Positions 52,941 through 61,100 of a stretch of DNA of 64,000 bases are shown here, in pieces. This stretch comes from Devosia subaequoris. Lineage in GTDB: Bacteria > Pseudomonadota > Alphaproteobacteria > Rhizobiales > Devosiaceae. Positions within the stretch are counted from its first letter, which is position 1. Each line of letters begins with the position of its first letter. The notes beneath the pieces are model-generated. The model was not told where the DNA came from. It did not search any database and saw only the letters and a program-made list of their open reading frames with translations. The position numbers and the translations under genes are program-made. The stretch is taken from positions 310,001 through 374,000 of the forward strand of contig NZ_JACIEW010000001.1 of NCBI RefSeq assembly GCF_014197055.1, read 5' to 3'.

Positions 52941-53690
52941 TCAGACCCCGTAGCCTTTGAGAGCGGCGGCCGCATTGCGTGCAAAGCGAATGGCATCGCT
53001 CGGCTTGTCATGCTCCGCCACGAAGTAACGTGCCTTGGTCTTGGCTTTGATCTGGCTGATGAAGTTCGGCCAATCCAAGGTGCCTGTGCCAACGTCGGCC
53101 CAGCCATCTTCATCGGTCTTCTCACCGGCAGGCGCGATGTCCTTGACGTGGACTGCGGTGATGCGGCTGCCCAACTTATCCATCCAGAAGATCGGATCTT
53201 CTTCGGCGCGGACGACCCAGGCCAAGTCCATTTCCCACTGCGTATCGGGGGACGCGTCAAGGATAAGCTCAATCGGCGTTTTGCCGTTGGCATCCTTGGT
53301 GAATTCCCAGTGGTGGTTGTGGTAGCCAAAGCCTTTGCCTGCAGCTTTAAATGCGGCGGCAATCTTGGCCAGGCCCTCGGCAAATTCCTGCCAATCGCCA
53401 CCGCCAGTGCGGAAGGCTTCGGAGGGCGGCGCAGGGCAATAAACGGTCTGAATGCCGACAGTGTCGGCGATCTTGAGCGCCGCGTCGGTGTCCTCAAGCT
53501 GGCCAAAGCCCATATGGGCGGTCGGCATGGTCAGGCCTGTATTCTTCAGGCTCTGGGCAAGGGCCGCAGGGTCCTCAAACTGGCCGCCCCAGCCCTCGAC
53601 CTGGGTATAGCCCAGGCTGGACAGGGTCTCGAGGGTGTCGTCGAGAGACGCCTCGTTGCGGGCGCTGTATAGCTGATACGAAAAGTCCAT
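52941..53690 (-). CDS. TIM-barrel sugar isomerase/epimerase (second copy)
   Basis: 249 residues, shorter than the first copy. Barrel motifs: FSYQLYSARNEASLDDTLETLSSLGYTQVEGWGG, GKGFGYHNHHWEFTKDANGKTPIEL (metal Glu/His region), TQWEMDLAWVVRAEEDPIFWMDKLGSRITAVHVKDIAPAGEKTDEDGWADVGTG and ARYFVAEHDKPSDAIRFARNAAAALKGYGV. It is in the AP2Ec superfamily of sugar-phosphate or keto-sugar isomerases. GAGG is seven bases before the ATG. It leads the two catabolic gene pairs. Confidence 0.85.
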   Translation of the reverse strand: MDFSYQLYSARNEASLDDTLETLSSLGYTQVEGWGGQFEDPAALAQSLKNTGLTMPTAHMGFGQLEDTDAALKIADTVGIQTVYCPAPPSEAFRTGGGDWQEFAEGLAKIAAAFKAAGKGFGYHNHHWEFTKDANGKTPIELILDASPDTQWEMDLAWVVRAEEDPIFWMDKLGSRITAVHVKDIAPAGEKTDEDGWADVGTGTLDWPNFISQIKAKTKARYFVAEHDKPSDAIRFARNAAAALKGYGV

Positions 53691-53825
53691 GATTGGCCTC
53701 GTCAGGATGTTTGAAACACGGTGTCGCGTCGGACCGGGAGATAGCCTGGCCAGGGGCTGGCGTCGCCTCGCCCGGACAGATCGACTGCCGCAAAAGTAAA
53801 GTGGATGCCGGAAACCCGGCGGAGC

Positions 53826-53843
53826 GGCGCCCCTGAGGGCGCC
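53826..53843. promoter_or_regulatory. Intercistronic hairpin after the ABC ATPase gene
   Basis: Seven-base-pair stem GGCGCCC / GGGCGCC with loop CTGA, 25 bases after the ATPase stop, in the 178-base gap before the first TIM-barrel gene. It resembles the aapJ-aapQ hairpin core (GGCGCCCCT). No T-run is visible. Confidence 0.5.
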
Positions 53844-53868
53844 ACTCAGTGATTTTATTCAGAGCCTG

Positions 53869-54951
53869 CTAGAGACGCGCTTCGGTGCCGGCGTCAAACA
53901 ACGAGCCGCGAGCAATGTCGAAACCGACGGTGATCTTGTCACCAGCATTGATGTCGATGTCGGCGCTGCACCGGAAGGTCACCGGCAGGCCGGCGATCTT
54001 GGTCCAGGCCAGGGTCTCAGAACCCATGGGTTCGACAATCTCGATCTCAACTTCCGTCTTGAACGGCATATCGGCCGCTGCATCACCGACAAAGATGTGC
54101 TCGGGACGAATGCCAAGGACCACCTTCGTTTCACCGGTTGGTGCCGCGATATATTCGTAGGCCCCCACCGGCATGACGGTGCCATCAGTGGAAGTGAAGG
54201 TATTGCCGTTCAGCGTGCCTTCGATGAAGTTCATCGAAGGCGAACCGATAAAGCCCGCAACATAGAGATTGACCGGCTTGTTGTAGATGGTGTGCGGATC
54301 CGCCAACTGCTGGATCACACCATTCTTCATGATGGCGATCCGGTCAGCCAGAGTAAGCGCCTCGATCTGATCGTGGGTCACGTAGATCATGGTGTTCTTG
54401 AGACGCTGGTGCAGACGCTTGATCTCGACACGCAGATCCGAGCGGAGCTTGGCATCGAGATTGGACAGCGGCTCGTCGAACAAGAAGACATCAACATCGC
54501 GCACCAAGGCACGGCCGATGGCAACGCGCTGACGCTGGCCGCCGGAGAGGTTGGCCGGCTTGCGCTGCAGCAACGGCTCGATCTGCAGGATTTCAGCAGC
54601 ACGCTTCACGCGCTGCTCAATCTCCGCCTTTGGCATGCCAGAAACGCGCAGGCCAAAGCTCAGATTCCGTTCGACCGACATCTGCGGATAGAGCGCATAG
54701 GACTGGAACACCATCCCGATGCCGCGATCCTTGGGCTCCTCCCAGGTCACGTTCTTGCCGTTGATGAAGATCTGGCCGTCCGAAACATCGAGCAGGCCGG
54801 CAATGCAGTTGAGCAGAGTCGACTTGCCACAGCCCGAAGGCCCGAGCAGCACGATGAATTCGCCCTGTGCGATGTCGAGGTCGAGATGTTCGAGGACCTT
54901 GACGCTGCCGAAATTGAGCGAGAGGTCTTTGATGGAAACACTTGCTTGCAT
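53869..54951 (-). CDS. Carbohydrate ABC transporter ATP-binding protein (MalK/UgpC type)
   Basis: 360 residues. Walker A GPSGCGKST, signature LSGGQRQRVAIGRAL, Walker B VFLFDEPLSNLDAKLR and the H-loop VTHDQIEAL are intact, followed by the MalK-type OB regulatory domain from about 240 (FIGSPSMNFIEG ... GIRPEHIFVGD). The ATPase drives the two permeases encoded ahead of it. It begins after the permease with seven bases between stop and start. Confidence 0.94.
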   Translation of the reverse strand: MQASVSIKDLSLNFGSVKVLEHLDLDIAQGEFIVLLGPSGCGKSTLLNCIAGLLDVSDGQIFINGKNVTWEEPKDRGIGMVFQSYALYPQMSVERNLSFGLRVSGMPKAEIEQRVKRAAEILQIEPLLQRKPANLSGGQRQRVAIGRALVRDVDVFLFDEPLSNLDAKLRSDLRVEIKRLHQRLKNTMIYVTHDQIEALTLADRIAIMKNGVIQQLADPHTIYNKPVNLYVAGFIGSPSMNFIEGTLNGNTFTSTDGTVMPVGAYEYIAAPTGETKVVLGIRPEHIFVGDAAADMPFKTEVEIEIVEPMGSETLAWTKIAGLPVTFRCSADIDINAGDKITVGFDIARGSLFDAGTEARL

Positions 54952-54958
54952 TAGGATT

Positions 54959-55894
54959 TTATCCCTTCACGGCGCCGGCGGCGACGCCGCGTACGAACAG
55001 CTTGCCGGACACAAAATAGATGATCAGCGGCACGAGCCCGGTCAGCACGGTCGCAGCCATGTTGACATTGTATTCGGGCGTACCCTGAGCCGAGTTGACG
55101 ATGTTGTTGAGTTGCACGGTCATGGGCAGGTTCTGCGTACCCGCAAAGACCACACCGAACAGGAAGTCGTTCCAAATTCCGGTGACCTGCAGGATGAGAG
55201 CCACCACGAAGATCGGCAGTGACATGGGCAGCATGATCTCAAAGAAGATACGCCAGAACCCTGCCCCGTCGACACGGGCGGCCTTGAACAGTTCCACGGG
55301 CAGTGACGCAAAGTAATTGCGGAAGAGCAATGTCAGGATCGGCATGCCAAAGATGGTGTGAACGATAATGACGGCCTGCAGCGAACCGAATATGCCCAGT
55401 TCGCGGGTGATCATCACCAGCGGATACAAGAACACCTGATAGGGTATGAACGAACCGAAGATCAGGATGGAAAAGAAGATTTCCGACCCTTTGAACCGCC
55501 AGTTCACCAGCGCATAGCCGTTCACAGCGGCAATGAAGATCGACACCAGCGTGGATGGAATGGTGATCTTCACCGAATTCCAGAAACCTGGCGAAAGCCC
55601 TTCACATGTCAGGCCCGTACAGGCACTGGTCCAGGCCTTGAACCAGGCATCCAGACTAATCTGGTTGGGGAGAGCGAAGATGTTCCCAAACCGGATTTCC
55701 GGCATGGTTTTGAACGATGTCACCACCATCACATAGAGGGGAAACAGGAAGTACAGGCTGAAGAAGACCAATGTCGCGTAGAGCATGATCTTTTTCGGGG
55801 TAAAGAACGGCTTGGGCCTTGGCCCGCGCGGCTCAGTGCCTGCAGTGGGGGTTGTCGTCGGTGCGGAGCCCGACATGGTAGCGGTCTGGCTCAT
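54959..55894 (-). CDS. CUT1 carbohydrate ABC permease, MalG type
   Basis: 311 residues, about six helices. The EAA motif is LPVELFKAARVDGAGFWRIFFEIMLPMSLPIFVVAL at about 210-245. The periplasmic segment WTSACTGLTCEGLSPGFWNSVKI is close to glucose/mannose-type GtsC permeases. The start overlaps the upstream permease stop by one base (TGATG). It forms the translocation path with the MalF-type partner. Confidence 0.92.
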   Translation of the reverse strand: MSQTATMSGSAPTTTPTAGTEPRGPRPKPFFTPKKIMLYATLVFFSLYFLFPLYVMVVTSFKTMPEIRFGNIFALPNQISLDAWFKAWTSACTGLTCEGLSPGFWNSVKITIPSTLVSIFIAAVNGYALVNWRFKGSEIFFSILIFGSFIPYQVFLYPLVMITRELGIFGSLQAVIIVHTIFGMPILTLLFRNYFASLPVELFKAARVDGAGFWRIFFEIMLPMSLPIFVVALILQVTGIWNDFLFGVVFAGTQNLPMTVQLNNIVNSAQGTPEYNVNMAATVLTGLVPLIIYFVSGKLFVRGVAAGAVKG

Positions 55895-56832
55895 CAGCGA
55901 CGCCCTCTTCCACCGAATTCAAGATAGGCCCAAGGAACCATGATGATCAGCACGGTCACCAACATCATGGTTGCGGCAGCGAGGCCTTGACCGATATTGC
56001 CGCCACCGAACATGTAGTTGTAAACGTATTTGGCAGGCACTTCCGAGGAGATGCCCGGCCCGCCATTGGTCAGAGCCACGACAAGGTCATACAGGCGGAC
56101 AATGCCTGAGCCGATGAGCACCACGGCGGTCACCAGGACGCCGCGCATCATGGGCAGAACGACCGACACATAGGTTCGCCATGTCGGGATGCCGTCGACA
56201 CGAGCGGCTTTCCAGATTTCCTCATCCACGCCGCGCAGACCTGCCAGCATGAGTACCATGCAGAAGCCCACGCCCTGCCAGAGGCCCGCGATCAGCAGCG
56301 CGAACAGCACCATGCGGGGATTGGCAATCCAGTCGAAGGTGAAGCTTTCCCAACCCAGATTGCGCATCGTGCCCTGCAGGCCGAGCGTGGGATTCATGAT
56401 CCACTGCCAAACAAGGCCTGTCACGATGAAGGAGAGCGCGAAGGGATAGAGCATGATGGTACGGAAGGCGCTTTCAAAGCGAATCTTCTGATCCATCAGG
56501 ACCGCGAGCAGGAAGCCAATGCCAAGGGTAAACACCAACGAGAACACACCATAGGTGATCAGATTGGTGACCGACACGTTCCAGCGCGATGTCGCAAACA
56601 GGCGCTCATACTGATCGAAACCGACGAACTTGCCAGTCGGCAGCAGCCTCGAATTGGTGAAGGAAAAATAGATCGTCCAGACGGTACAGCCGATAAACAC
56701 GATCAGCACCGTCGCCATCATGGGGATCGCTGCGATCTTGCCAGATAAATTGTGCAGGAAAATTCTATTGAGGAGACTAGGCCGAGCAGCTTGCTCCGCA
56801 CCCTCCCTGGTGTGAACGGCTGTGTCCGCCAT
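55894..56832 (-). CDS. CUT1 carbohydrate ABC permease, MalF type
   Basis: 312 residues from the ATG at 56832, with GGAG nine bases upstream; a start five codons earlier lacks a site. Six helices; the EAA motif is VDEEIWKAARVDGIPTWRTYVSVVLPMMRGVLVTAV. FTNSRLLPTGKFVGFDQYERLFATSRW is the typical periplasmic loop of the GtsB type. It is downstream of the binding protein with a hairpin between them. Confidence 0.92.
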   Translation of the reverse strand: MADTAVHTREGAEQAARPSLLNRIFLHNLSGKIAAIPMMATVLIVFIGCTVWTIYFSFTNSRLLPTGKFVGFDQYERLFATSRWNVSVTNLITYGVFSLVFTLGIGFLLAVLMDQKIRFESAFRTIMLYPFALSFIVTGLVWQWIMNPTLGLQGTMRNLGWESFTFDWIANPRMVLFALLIAGLWQGVGFCMVLMLAGLRGVDEEIWKAARVDGIPTWRTYVSVVLPMMRGVLVTAVVLIGSGIVRLYDLVVALTNGGPGISSEVPAKYVYNYMFGGGNIGQGLAAATMMLVTVLIIMVPWAYLEFGGRGRR

Positions 56833-56853
56833 TACTTCTCTCTCCATAAGGAA

Positions 56854-56885
56854 GTGGTCGACCTTTTTCGTTCAAGGTCGACCAC
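56854..56885. promoter_or_regulatory. Intercistronic hairpin between binding protein and permease genes
   Basis: Perfect 12-base-pair repeat GTGGTCGACCTT / AAGGTCGACCAC with an eight-base loop, placed in the 98-base gap after the binding-protein stop. It most likely sets higher expression of the binding protein than of the permease. Confidence 0.65.
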
Positions 56886-56930
56886 AGCTTTCATCGATGA
56901 GGCAAGAGCCTCACCCGAACGGGCTGTCGA

Positions 56931-58172
56931 TTAGTCAGCCTGTTCGATGATCGAGGCATAGCGCTCGATGTAATCGTCAACAGTGATGTTGTCGTCATCG
57001 AGGAACTCGATGTTCAGATCCTGAAGCTGCTGCTGGGTGTCGCTGGAGAGCGCGAAGTCACCCGAAGGCAGCAGGCCGTTCTCAAGCAGGCCGAGAGCCT
57101 TCTGCATGCAGGGATTGGCAGCCGACAGGTCGATGTCGGTGCGGATCGGCATGGAACCCTTGACCAGGTTGAACTTGAGCTGAGCCTCAGGCGAGATCAG
57201 CAGGCGGGCAAGATCAGCCTGAGCCTGGATCACAGCCGGATCGGTGCCGTCGGGCAGAACCGGGAAGTAGAAGGAGTCACCGCCGCCGGTGAGCTGATCG
57301 CCCATACCGAGAGCCGGCAGACATTCGTAGTCTTCACCCGGCACGCCACCGGCCACCTGCAGGTCGCCCTGGAGCCAGTCGCCGTGGATGTTACCAGCAG
57401 CTTCACCGGTCAGGAGCTGATTGCCCACGTCACCAAAGGACGGAACCATCATGTCCGGCGAGATCACCTTACGGAGCGAATCCATGGCTTCGGCAACCTT
57501 GCGAAATTCCGGACCACGAACCGCATCTGCACTCTTGTCGCGATTGACAGCCAGGACCAGGTCCGAGCCACCGATACCGGACATCAGCACACCCGGAACG
57601 CCCGAGATCGGCCAACCGGTCGCCAGACCGAACGGCAGAATGCCGGCTTCTTCCAGCGCGGGCCAGGAGGCCACATACTCATCCCAGTTGGTCGGGATCG
57701 GCTGATCAATTTCTTCATAGGCGGCAGTGGAGAGCCACAGCCAGTCCCACGAATGGATGTTGATCGGCAAGCAATAGAGACCACCTTCATAGCGGCAGGC
57801 CTCAAGCAGGGACTGATCGACATAGAAGCTGTCGAGGTCCATATCGGAGACCACGTCGGTCAGGTCGCGCATCAGACCAGCCTGGATCAGCTCTTCAGCG
57901 TCACGGCCAGTGTTCATCTGCGTGGCACCCATCGGGTCGCCGCCGATGATACGGCTGATGATCACAGGATTGGCGCCAGTGCCCGAACCGGCCAGTGCGC
58001 TATCCACCCAGTTATTGCCGGTTTCTTCTTCGAAGACCTTGGCGAATTCGGCGATTGCCGCGGCTTCACCAGCCGAGGTCCACCAGTGGGTCACTTCCAG
58101 ATCCACGGCGTATGCGGACGTGGAGCCAAGGAAAGCAGTTGCCATAGCGGCAACCACTGCAAATTTTTTCAT
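56931..58172 (-). CDS. Periplasmic sugar-binding protein (CUT1, glucose/mannose-like)
   Basis: 413 residues from the ATG at 58172 with GGAGG eight bases upstream. Signal peptide MKKFAVVAAMATAFLGSTSAYA; mature protein with LEVTHWWTSAGEAAAIAEFAKVFEEETGNNWVDSALAGSG, the type common to glucose/mannose SBPs, and MQMNTGRDAEELIQAGLM-like TQMNTGRDAEELIQAGL. It is first in the leftward unit and faces a LacI regulator. Glucose-like specificity is inferred from family resemblance only. Confidence 0.9.
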   Translation of the reverse strand: MKKFAVVAAMATAFLGSTSAYAVDLEVTHWWTSAGEAAAIAEFAKVFEEETGNNWVDSALAGSGTGANPVIISRIIGGDPMGATQMNTGRDAEELIQAGLMRDLTDVVSDMDLDSFYVDQSLLEACRYEGGLYCLPINIHSWDWLWLSTAAYEEIDQPIPTNWDEYVASWPALEEAGILPFGLATGWPISGVPGVLMSGIGGSDLVLAVNRDKSADAVRGPEFRKVAEAMDSLRKVISPDMMVPSFGDVGNQLLTGEAAGNIHGDWLQGDLQVAGGVPGEDYECLPALGMGDQLTGGGDSFYFPVLPDGTDPAVIQAQADLARLLISPEAQLKFNLVKGSMPIRTDIDLSAANPCMQKALGLLENGLLPSGDFALSSDTQQQLQDLNIEFLDDDNITVDDYIERYASIIEQAD

Positions 58173-58263
58173 AGGTTGTCCTCCCAACGAACACGAGGAG
58201 CTTATGCTCCAGCGATGCACCAATTGCATAGCTACCCTTCCAATTAGGCAACCCTCAATTGTG

Positions 58264-58277
58264 TGTAATCGATTGCA
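58264..58277. promoter_or_regulatory. LacI-type operator candidate 1
   Basis: TGTAATCGATTGCA is a near-perfect 14-bp palindrome with the central CG that LacI regulators prefer. It is 92 bases before the binding-protein start, in the 224-base region shared with the divergent LacI gene. Confidence 0.7.
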
Positions 58278-58298
58278 CTACAGCGTAGAAACCGATTG

Positions 58299-58312
58299 TG
58301 CAATCGATTTCA
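58299..58312. promoter_or_regulatory. LacI-type operator candidate 2
   Basis: TGCAATCGATTTCA matches candidate 1 (consensus TGnAATCGATTnCA); centres are 35 bp apart. A further inverted pair CGATTG-TG-CAATCG overlaps its left edge (58293-58306). Confidence 0.7.
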
Positions 58313-58396
58313 GGAGTTTCATACAAGCCTTGCGGACCTGTCAAGTTCGTTTTAGATCGTTTCCAGACCTGACAGCGAGAGGGGGCGCTGCCAGCG

Positions 58397-59434
58397 ATGA
58401 CAGATCCAAGAAAAACGCCGACAATTCAAGATGTTGCGCGTTTTGCGAATGTATCGACAGCCACTGTTAGCCGCGCCTTGTCGAGCCCCGACAGGGTCAG
58501 CGAGAGGACCCGAGCGCGTGTTTCCGAGGCAATTCGTGTAACCGGTTACACTTTGAACCAGGCGGCGCGCTCTTTGCGCCAACGCACAGCGAAAACCATT
58601 CTGGTGGCGCTTCCCGATATTCGGAATTCCTTCTTCTCATCGATCCTGGATGCTGTGGAGCGCGAGGCTACCAATCGGGGCTATGGTGTGCTTGTGGCCA
58701 ACCTCTTTCTGGCGAGAGCACCGGCCCAAAGATTGCAGGATTACATGCTATCCAATCGGGCGGACGGATTGTTGCTGCTCGATGGCTCGCTGGACCTTCC
58801 CTCAATGCATGCCCTAGTCCGGCCGCCCCACTCCGTGCCCCTCGTCGTCGCCTGCGAGGAGATTCCAAACTCGGGATTTCACACCGTCCTGACGGACAAT
58901 TTGTCGGCAGCAGAGCGCGCAACGCGTCATCTGATTGATCTGGGTCACCGCCAGATCGCTCACCTTTTAGGGCCTGAGAACAATGTAGTCGCACGTGACA
59001 GACTGGCGGGCTACACCAACGCCCTGATGCAGGCCGGTCTTTCGGTGCAGCAGCAGTGGTTGTTCCGCGGTAACTTCGAGGTGGAAAGCGGCTTTGCTGC
59101 CGCTGCACATTTCATGTCGCTCAATGAGCGCCCGACAGCCATCTTCGCCGCCAATGACGAATCGGCAATCGGCTTTCTGTCCGGTTTGCGCCAACATGGC
59201 CTGACTTGCCCGCGTGATATCTCCATGATCGGCTTCGATGACCTCGGGGTCGCCGCGCATTATACCCCGCCGCTGACGACCATGCGGCAGCCGCGAGAGC
59301 TGCTGGGGCGGATGGCCGCCGAAATGCTGATCGACCTCCTGGAGGATTCGGAGCATCGGCGCGGTCCCATGCGCATCGTCCTCAATTCCGAGCTTATCGT
59401 TCGCGAGAGCACCGCGCATCATTCACAACAATGA
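58397..59434 (+). CDS. LacI-family transcriptional regulator
   Basis: 345 residues. The N-terminal HTH reads PTIQDVARFANVSTATVSRALSSPDRVSERTRARVSEAIRVTGYTLNQAARSLRQR, with the hinge helix conserved. The C-terminal periplasmic-binding-like domain has TILVALPDIRNSFFSSILDAVEREATNRGYGVLVANL, TAIFAANDESAIGFLSGLRQHG and SMIGFDDLGVAAHYTPPLTTMRQP. It is divergent from the sugar ABC operon and presumably represses it until the sugar is bound. Two matched palindromes lie between the two starts. Confidence 0.93.
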   Translation: MTDPRKTPTIQDVARFANVSTATVSRALSSPDRVSERTRARVSEAIRVTGYTLNQAARSLRQRTAKTILVALPDIRNSFFSSILDAVEREATNRGYGVLVANLFLARAPAQRLQDYMLSNRADGLLLLDGSLDLPSMHALVRPPHSVPLVVACEEIPNSGFHTVLTDNLSAAERATRHLIDLGHRQIAHLLGPENNVVARDRLAGYTNALMQAGLSVQQQWLFRGNFEVESGFAAAAHFMSLNERPTAIFAANDESAIGFLSGLRQHGLTCPRDISMIGFDDLGVAAHYTPPLTTMRQPRELLGRMAAEMLIDLLEDSEHRRGPMRIVLNSELIVRESTAHHSQQ

Positions 59435-59497
59435 GCTAAGCGCATTTGCACCGGGGGTATGGCCATGGCGCAAAAATGGGTTAAACAGGCCCTGTTC

Positions 59498-59574
59498 GGT
59501 CCCGTAGCTCAGCTGGATAGAGCAGCAGCCTTCTAAGCTGTTGGTCACAGGTTCGAATCCTGTCGGGATCGCCA
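59498..59574 (+). tRNA. tRNA-Arg (anticodon TCT)
   Basis: Acceptor GGTCCCG pairs with CGGGATC, anticodon arm GCAGC-CTTCTAA-GCTGT with TCT at 59532-59534, T-arm AGGTTCGAATCCT, CCA encoded. It reads AGA/AGG codons. No integrase or attachment duplication was seen downstream. Confidence 0.95.
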
Positions 59575-59675
59575 CCTTTCCAGCATCTGCGCGCGCCGAA
59601 GCAAGTGCGAGGACGATTGAGCTACCACCAAAAAGGGTTGTCCGTGTTGACGAATTGCGCCAACCTGCGAATCCA

Positions 59676-60422
59676 ATGGGGGCAAGTCCACTGGCAGATA
59701 ACGCAAATCGACCCACAATCGTGTTGTTCGATCTCGATGGGACTTTGGTGCACCACGTAAATCCTCGTGTGTTGCAGATGCTGGAGTTCCTGGACGACTG
59801 CTCGCACCGCGGCGGTCGGCTTGTTGCGCGATTCAGACTGGCGCGCCGAAACCTGACGGTTCCGAATCGAAGCCCAAAACTCCTGGTTCATCGGGCAATT
59901 CACAAGGTTCGGCGCAAGAGTGTCGAGCAGATGCTCGAGCCGTGTGAAACAATGCGTGGTGTGTTGGAAAGGCTCTGCGCCGAGGGCGTGACCCTGGGCG
60001 TAGTCAGCAACGGGCTGGGAAGGGGCTATGGCCACGACGTCCTGCAGACCTTCGATCTCCAAAAGTACTTCAGCGCAGCAATATTCCGCGAGGATGTGTC
60101 GCGCGGCAAACCATGGCCTGATTCGATCGTTGCGGCGCTGCATGGACTCGGCCGCGACCTGCGGCGCAATGATGTGGTCTGGTATATCGGGGATCAGAGC
60201 AAGGATATCGGCGCTGCGCTGGCCGCCTCGCAGGTGATTGGCCAGACCATCCGACCCTTTGCCTTAGGGGCGCGGGCCGCACTCGGCGCGGTGGAATCGC
60301 GCCTGTCGCCCAGTCAGATCATGTGGACAGCGGCCGACTTCGAGCGAACGGTGCAGCAAACCTTTGATTTGCCTCAGTCAGAATCACCACTGATTTCCCC
60401 CCTGCCGGCGCCGCAAATCTGA
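59676..60422 (+). CDS. HAD-superfamily hydrolase
   Basis: 248 residues from the ATG at 59676. HAD motif I is IVLFDLDGTLVHHVN, motif II VTLGVVSNGLG, motif III the Lys in DVSRGKPWPD, motif IV VVWYIGDQSKDIGAA. This is the phosphatase-like (phosphoglycolate phosphatase-like) group; the cap region with HRAIHKVRRKSVEQMLEPCETM is basic. Substrate unknown. The frame is open upstream to the tRNA-Arg, but the first residues lack a ribosome site and do not look coding. Stop is three bases before the convergent ArsR gene end. Confidence 0.85.
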   Translation: MGASPLADNANRPTIVLFDLDGTLVHHVNPRVLQMLEFLDDCSHRGGRLVARFRLARRNLTVPNRSPKLLVHRAIHKVRRKSVEQMLEPCETMRGVLERLCAEGVTLGVVSNGLGRGYGHDVLQTFDLQKYFSAAIFREDVSRGKPWPDSIVAALHGLGRDLRRNDVVWYIGDQSKDIGAALAASQVIGQTIRPFALGARAALGAVESRLSPSQIMWTAADFERTVQQTFDLPQSESPLISPLPAPQI

Positions 60423-60425
60423 AAA

Positions 60426-60947
60426 TCAGAAGTCGAACCCCATCTGGTTCACCTCGGGCGACTTAGACGTACGTGGAGACTTGTCGACTTTCGGGGCGAA
60501 GAGCGGAGGTTCTGTAACGATAACATCGGGTACCTCTGCAGGTTCGGACTTCGTGGGCTTTGACCGGCGAGGTGTCGCGATCTTCCCGGTTTGGAGCCCG
60601 GTGGCTGGCTCCGACGCACTGGGCTCGTTCACCGGCGCCGCTATTTCTTCCATCGATCCGACCTCTGGCTCTCGCAAGGCAGTTGCATTGAGCCACTTCA
60701 CTGCACCGGCAAGTTTGCCCGACTTAAGCGTGTAGTGGTTCTCGCGCCCTTTCTTGACCTCGACCACCAAACCGGCAGTCTTGAGGATGCGCAAATGACG
60801 CGAAATGGCCGGACGGCTGATGGAGAACGCGTCCGCCAACGTGTGAACGGGAACAGGGCCCGTCGTCAGGATCTCAACGATGCGGCAGCGCGTGGCATCC
60901 GCTAGAGCAGAATAGATGGCAATGGGGGGCTTTGAGCGTCTGGTCAT
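60426..60947 (-). CDS. ArsR-family regulator with long C-terminal tail
   Basis: 173 residues from the ATG at 60947. The winged helix is IYSALADATRCRIVEILTTGPVPVHTLADAFSISRPAISRHLRILKTAGLVVEVKKGRENHYTLKSGKLAGAVKWL. It lacks the metal-sensing CVC motif and keeps only one Cys. About 85 further residues of Ser/Pro/Glu/Lys-rich sequence follow (PVNEPSASEPATG ... TEPPLFAPK), unusual for the family. A palindrome lies 14 bases upstream of the start. It is convergent with the HAD gene; regulon and signal unknown. Confidence 0.86.
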   Translation of the reverse strand: MTRRSKPPIAIYSALADATRCRIVEILTTGPVPVHTLADAFSISRPAISRHLRILKTAGLVVEVKKGRENHYTLKSGKLAGAVKWLNATALREPEVGSMEEIAAPVNEPSASEPATGLQTGKIATPRRSKPTKSEPAEVPDVIVTEPPLFAPKVDKSPRTSKSPEVNQMGFDF

Positions 60948-60960
60948 GCCAACGGTTAGA

Positions 60961-60976
60961 GTAACGACAGCGTTAC
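60961..60976. promoter_or_regulatory. Palindromic operator candidate for the ArsR regulator
   Basis: GTAACG-ACAG-CGTTAC, a six-base inverted repeat with a four-base spacer, just upstream of the regulator start; typical position for autoregulation by dimeric ArsR proteins. Confidence 0.6.
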
Positions 60977-61100
60977 CCGTCAAGCCGCCCTGACACCAGC
61001 AAGGGATTGTTCACCAGGAATCTGTGTCTTCATCCACATTCGCCTCAACCGGAAAGAGATTGGTCACACCCGCGCCACACGATGAGGGCAAGGAGGACGG

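Noticed and set aside
31054-59574. tRNA genes as integration sites of mobile elements
   Set aside because: Four isolated tRNA genes are present, but no integrase, no direct repeat of their 3' ends and no compositional change was seen near them.
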